Source: Succinimonas sp963628765
Lineage (GTDB): Bacteria > Pseudomonadota > Gammaproteobacteria > Enterobacterales > Succinivibrionaceae
Assembly: GCA_963628765.1 (NCBI GenBank)
Contig: CAVGFV010000105.1
Coordinates: 1 to 9,191 of the forward strand
Direction: 5' to 3'
DNA length: 9,191 nt
Made by a program: the position numbers and the translations under genes. The notes under the pieces are model-generated. The model had not been told where the DNA came from, ran no database searches, and saw only the letters and a program-made list of their open reading frames with translations. The stretch's first letter is position 1, and every line of letters begins with the position of its first letter. This document shows, piece after piece, positions 6,064 to 9,191 of this stretch.

Positions 6064-9006
6064 ATGGCGCAGGTTTGGGATGTTTATACCGTCGGGGATG
6101 TGAGTTTTGTGCACGAGATATTTCTCGGCGTTAGTCATATCTTTTATGGCACGGGGCAAAATGTTTTTCTACAAGTGTACATGATTGGCATGCTCTTAGG
6201 AGTGGTGTGGATTATTGTGGAAGCGATGATTCAGCAAAAGCCTATTGCTCTCGGGAGTTTGTTTGTAGCTTTCATTCTCTATTCGGCACTCTTTGTACCG
6301 CATGCGACGGTGCATCTTGAGGATGGGCAGACTAAGAAGTTCTACACCATGGATAAGATTCCTTTAGGTTTAGCAGTAGGGGTTTCTGTGGTTTCTAAGA
6401 TCGGCATGGGGCTTACTAGGACCTTTGAAGATTTCTTTACTCCAGTAGGAGGTCCAGGGGCTGGGTGTTCGCCTACCCACATGACTTGTACGGGCTACTT
6501 AGGTTCCTTAAATAAGATTATTGAGCTTCGGAATAACTTGTCCTCTCGTCCTTTCTTTATGGAGATGAATAAGGTTCTTTGTGGTGTAGCTTCGGCTGAA
6601 ACTGGGGAGACTAGCATTTGTAGCGAGCAAGTGTCTTGTAACCTTGAAATGACAATTTCTAACTATGTTCGGGACTGTGCAATTAATAAGTTTATTGCGA
6701 ATCCTGCCATGTTGAATTCCGTAAGGAACTTTGAGGATTTTCGGAGCATGAATATGTCTTACAGCACGGAGACTTATTTAACTTCGCAGGGCGGGAAAAC
6801 CCAAAGTTGTTATGAGGCTTTTAACGCTATAAATAATGCCATTGAAAGTAATAAGGCCAAGATTGCGGAATTAGGGCTTAAGTCGGAATGGATAATAGAG
6901 ACTCCGCATGGGCATCAAGGAGGCGGGGATGCTACTTCCTGGATGGCAATGGGCGCCGGGGTTAACTACAACACTTTCGCGGATATTTTAGGAAATTTAT
7001 CAGGAAATAGTGATAACCCTAATGCTTATACCTACATGATTAACGTGATGCTTCGTAATCCAATCTCCCAGGGGTTAGAAAAAGGTTTTACCAGTATTGG
7101 GGATCGGAATGCAGCTCTCATGATTAAGACGGCTCGCGATCAAAGGAATATCCAATGGTCTTCGGAAGAAAACATGTGGGTGTCGACAGCAAAGGCGATG
7201 GCGAATTTCTTTGAAGGATTTGTCGTGTCCTTAGTATGTTTGATTCCATTTGTGATGTTTTTGGGGGGACTTAACCTCATGGTGGAGTACCTTAAGGTGC
7301 TCCTTTGGGTGCAACTCTGGAATCCTGTCATGTGTATTTGCAATCTATATATTCAGACTGTTGCAAGTCAGAAGGTAAAGGATGCTATCGCAAGTTCTCC
7401 TATTACTGATATGTATGTGATTGATTCCGTGGATGAGGTGGTACAGCACTGGATTGCAGTAGGTGGGCTCATGGCTGCAACTACTCCGCTTTTGGCATTG
7501 TTTGTTCTTAAGGGGAGCGTGTATACCTTTACTACTTTGGCATCTAAGATGTCTGGTGGGGATCATGTTAATGAGAAGGCGGTATCACCGGATGGGATAC
7601 AGAATGCGCCACTTTTGGCAAATAGTGTGGGAGCGTACAGTAATGACAATTTTAAAAATATTCGTGGAGTAGGAACTGATTCTGCTTATAAGACTATTAC
7701 TGGCAATGCAATTAAAGCAAGTATGATTTCAAGTGCAGATCAAGCAATGCAAAACGAAAGTAACAATTATGTTAAGAGTGTTTCCAATGCTTTAGAACAT
7801 ATAAGTTCTGCAGGAAAATTACAGAATTTTGTCGAGTCTTATATCGATAAAAGAGGAGGTCTTAAAAATATCGTAACATCAGAAGGCTGGAAAGTTGCCG
7901 AAGATATCGCTTTAAAAAGTGGTCGTCAAAACGATCTAGCTTTTAAAAAAGAAGCTTATGCTGGTTATGAACTTAGTGCTACGGCTGGGCTAGATGTCAG
8001 TGCAAGCGTTAATGCTGTGAACTCAAATGAAAATCAAATTACTAATAATGGTTTGAAGAAATCTCCATCTATAGTAAAAAGTGGGCGTGGATTCGGGCGT
8101 GGTTTTCTATTAGGAGCTGGAGCAAATGGCTCACTATCAAAAGGGGAGAAAATTTCAAATAACAGGTCATATACACAAGGTTCAGGAGAAACAGATACTC
8201 AACAAGAGGGGTATAGTAATGATTATAGGGATTCGATTGCTATAAATCATGATGTAGCTAAAGCTCTAAATTCTGCTGTTCAAGATACATTACAAAACTC
8301 TGATGGCAAGAAAATATCAGGTGCTGTAAATGATTCTTATTCTAAAGTTAAAAGTAGTACTAAATCTTATGAGCAAACAGATTCAATTTCAAATCAAGTT
8401 AATGTTTTAACAATGGGTGACTCGGGTCAAATTATGCAAATGCGAATTTCAGATTCAGCTTTTAAAAAATTTATAAATACCCATTATGATCCTTTACTAT
8501 CTGAGATCCTGAATAAAGAAGATGGAAAAACTGGGACTGAACTTTATAAGCAAAAAGCAAGAGCTCTAGAATATTTCATTTCGTTTGATGGTGCTAAGAC
8601 AGATACTGGAATTGCTTTTTGGCAAAATTTCGGTAATCTGCTAAGCGATTTTTTTCAAACAAGTGATCCGCACAAATATGATTACCTTGAAAAGCAAAAA
8701 ATTAATACCACACCAGATGGTTATAACGAAACACTTGCTAAAGTTAACCGTAGTATTGAGGAAAATAAAAACGAATTAACAACCAAAAGTTATAATAATG
8801 AAAGAAAAGTTGAGGATGAACAATCTACGTTGGACATTCAAAACACATACAATCAATCTCAGAATGCTCCTGTTTTACTTCAATTACCGCTAAATGAACA
8901 TGATGATGCAAAAGCAAATCAAAGACCAATAGAGAATATAGTTTCAGATATTGTTAATGCAATAAGTTTTGTACCAAATAATTCTAATAACAAAAATAAG
9001 CAATAA
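6064..9006 (+). CDS. traG: F-type conjugation mating-pair stabilisation / entry-exclusion protein TraG
   Basis: TraG is an inner-membrane protein of F-like systems; its N-terminal part is needed for pilus assembly and its C-terminal part for mating-pair stabilisation and TraS-mediated entry exclusion. Residues 1-500 form the TraG_N region: hydrophobic segments at about 35-56, 61-82, 386-404, 408-430 and 463-485, with a large loop between (about 100-380) holding seven cysteines (135, 142, 173, 186, 192, 205, 249). The first residues (WDVYTVGDVSFVHEIF) resemble the family's N-terminus. After about 500 the protein is soluble and low in complexity, with the glycine- and alanine-rich patch LSATAGLDVSASV and GRGFLLGAGANGS typical of TraG tails. 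Length (980) is close to F TraG (938). Codon use changes near 7620: hand counts give 45% G+C at 6241-6300 against 23% at 8461-8520. The Shine-Dalgarno is weak (GTGAG at 6053-6057). No traS-like gene follows within the window. Confidence 0.94.
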   Translation: MAQVWDVYTVGDVSFVHEIFLGVSHIFYGTGQNVFLQVYMIGMLLGVVWIIVEAMIQQKPIALGSLFVAFILYSALFVPHATVHLEDGQTKKFYTMDKIPLGLAVGVSVVSKIGMGLTRTFEDFFTPVGGPGAGCSPTHMTCTGYLGSLNKIIELRNNLSSRPFFMEMNKVLCGVASAETGETSICSEQVSCNLEMTISNYVRDCAINKFIANPAMLNSVRNFEDFRSMNMSYSTETYLTSQGGKTQSCYEAFNAINNAIESNKAKIAELGLKSEWIIETPHGHQGGGDATSWMAMGAGVNYNTFADILGNLSGNSDNPNAYTYMINVMLRNPISQGLEKGFTSIGDRNAALMIKTARDQRNIQWSSEENMWVSTAKAMANFFEGFVVSLVCLIPFVMFLGGLNLMVEYLKVLLWVQLWNPVMCICNLYIQTVASQKVKDAIASSPITDMYVIDSVDEVVQHWIAVGGLMAATTPLLALFVLKGSVYTFTTLASKMSGGDHVNEKAVSPDGIQNAPLLANSVGAYSNDNFKNIRGVGTDSAYKTITGNAIKASMISSADQAMQNESNNYVKSVSNALEHISSAGKLQNFVESYIDKRGGLKNIVTSEGWKVAEDIALKSGRQNDLAFKKEAYAGYELSATAGLDVSASVNAVNSNENQITNNGLKKSPSIVKSGRGFGRGFLLGAGANGSLSKGEKISNNRSYTQGSGETDTQQEGYSNDYRDSIAINHDVAKALNSAVQDTLQNSDGKKISGAVNDSYSKVKSSTKSYEQTDSISNQVNVLTMGDSGQIMQMRISDSAFKKFINTHYDPLLSEILNKEDGKTGTELYKQKARALEYFISFDGAKTDTGIAFWQNFGNLLSDFFQTSDPHKYDYLEKQKINTTPDGYNETLAKVNRSIEENKNELTTKSYNNERKVEDEQSTLDIQNTYNQSQNAPVLLQLPLNEHDDAKANQRPIENIVSDIVNAISFVPNNSNNKNKQ

Positions 9007-9035
9007 AGGATCAAAGCAAGATATAAAAAAATTAA

Positions 9036-9064
9036 CAAGTACCTATTATTCATATAGGTACTTG
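9036..9064. terminator. Hairpin after traG; U tract on the minus strand
   Basis: CAAGTACCTAT (9036-9046) and ATAGGTACTTG (9054-9064) are perfect 11-base complements with a 7-base loop, 30 bases after the traG stop. Rightward, it is followed by ATGAAATTT, which is not a good U tract. Leftward it is followed by TTAATTTTTTTA, so it is a better terminator for transcripts coming from the right. It may serve both directions. Confidence 0.6.
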
Positions 9065-9191
9065 ATGAAATTTAATGCGAGTTTAATCCTACATTTCGCA
9101 GTTAAAAAACATGTTTAAGAAAACCTCACTATCATTTGGTTTTTGCTAATTTTGTGACAAGTTATTCAAAATTACAACGTATAACTATTAA
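9065..9191. other. Non-coding right edge
   Basis: No supported gene was found. A 17-codon frame starts at 9065 but has no ribosome site. All three leftward frames entering from the right edge stop by 9162, so a leftward gene beyond the edge could end here. A short AAAACC / GGTTTT dyad (9120-9125, 9138-9143) followed by T residues is a weak further hairpin. Confidence 0.3.

Noticed and set aside
7140..7672. Short frames on both strands inside traG
   Set aside because: They are other-frame shadows of the TraG coding sequence and show no family features or starts of their own.
9065..9118. 17-codon frame after traG as a traS remnant or small peptide
   Set aside because: It is too short, has no ribosome-binding site, and begins directly at the base of the hairpin.

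Overview
The window joins two blocks of different origin. Bases 1 to about 1,610 are GC-balanced (52% G+C in a hand count of 121-180). They hold the rightward-reading 3' part of a large serine recombinase of the kind carried by integrative elements of gut Firmicutes. Its N-terminus lies off the left edge, and an in-frame TAG at 1269-1271 cuts off its last 83 codons. Two inverted repeats follow. The sequence then drops sharply in G+C (18% at 1741-1800).

From about 1,610 to the right edge the DNA looks like a conjugative plasmid or integrated conjugative element of a fairly AT-rich Gram-negative bacterium. The main evidence is a contiguous traF-traH-traG set, the pilus-assembly and mating-pair-stabilisation end of an F-type type IV secretion system, all on the + strand and ending at 9006. 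Upstream and divergent from traF is a small DnaQ-like DEDDh 3'-5' exonuclease (2509-3039, minus strand). Between recombinase and exonuclease are two mostly non-coding stretches flanking an unrecognised 59-codon gene (1966-2145) that has its own plausible promoter and a clear intrinsic terminator. A second structured, U-tailed hairpin (2393-2477) has no coding gene of its own and may end a non-coding RNA.

The three tra proteins should act together in the envelope. TraF (thioredoxin-like, without cysteines) and TraH (eight cysteines) are predicted to be periplasmic or outer-membrane-associated. TraG (980 residues, inner membrane) combines an N-terminal membrane part with a long C-terminal domain that in F-like plasmids takes part in mating-pair stabilisation and entry exclusion. 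The traG C-terminal half (from about 7,620) is much more AT-rich than the rest of the operon, which suggests a replaced module.

The most notable points are: the Firmicutes-type recombinase beside a Proteobacteria-type conjugation locus; its amber codon; complementary segments around the traF start that could form two mutually exclusive RNA structures; the composition break inside traG; and two terminator-like hairpins with no matching gene. I see no CRISPR array, tRNA, rRNA or complete insertion sequence. The host cannot be named from the sequence alone; an AT-rich gut gammaproteobacterium is a guess.
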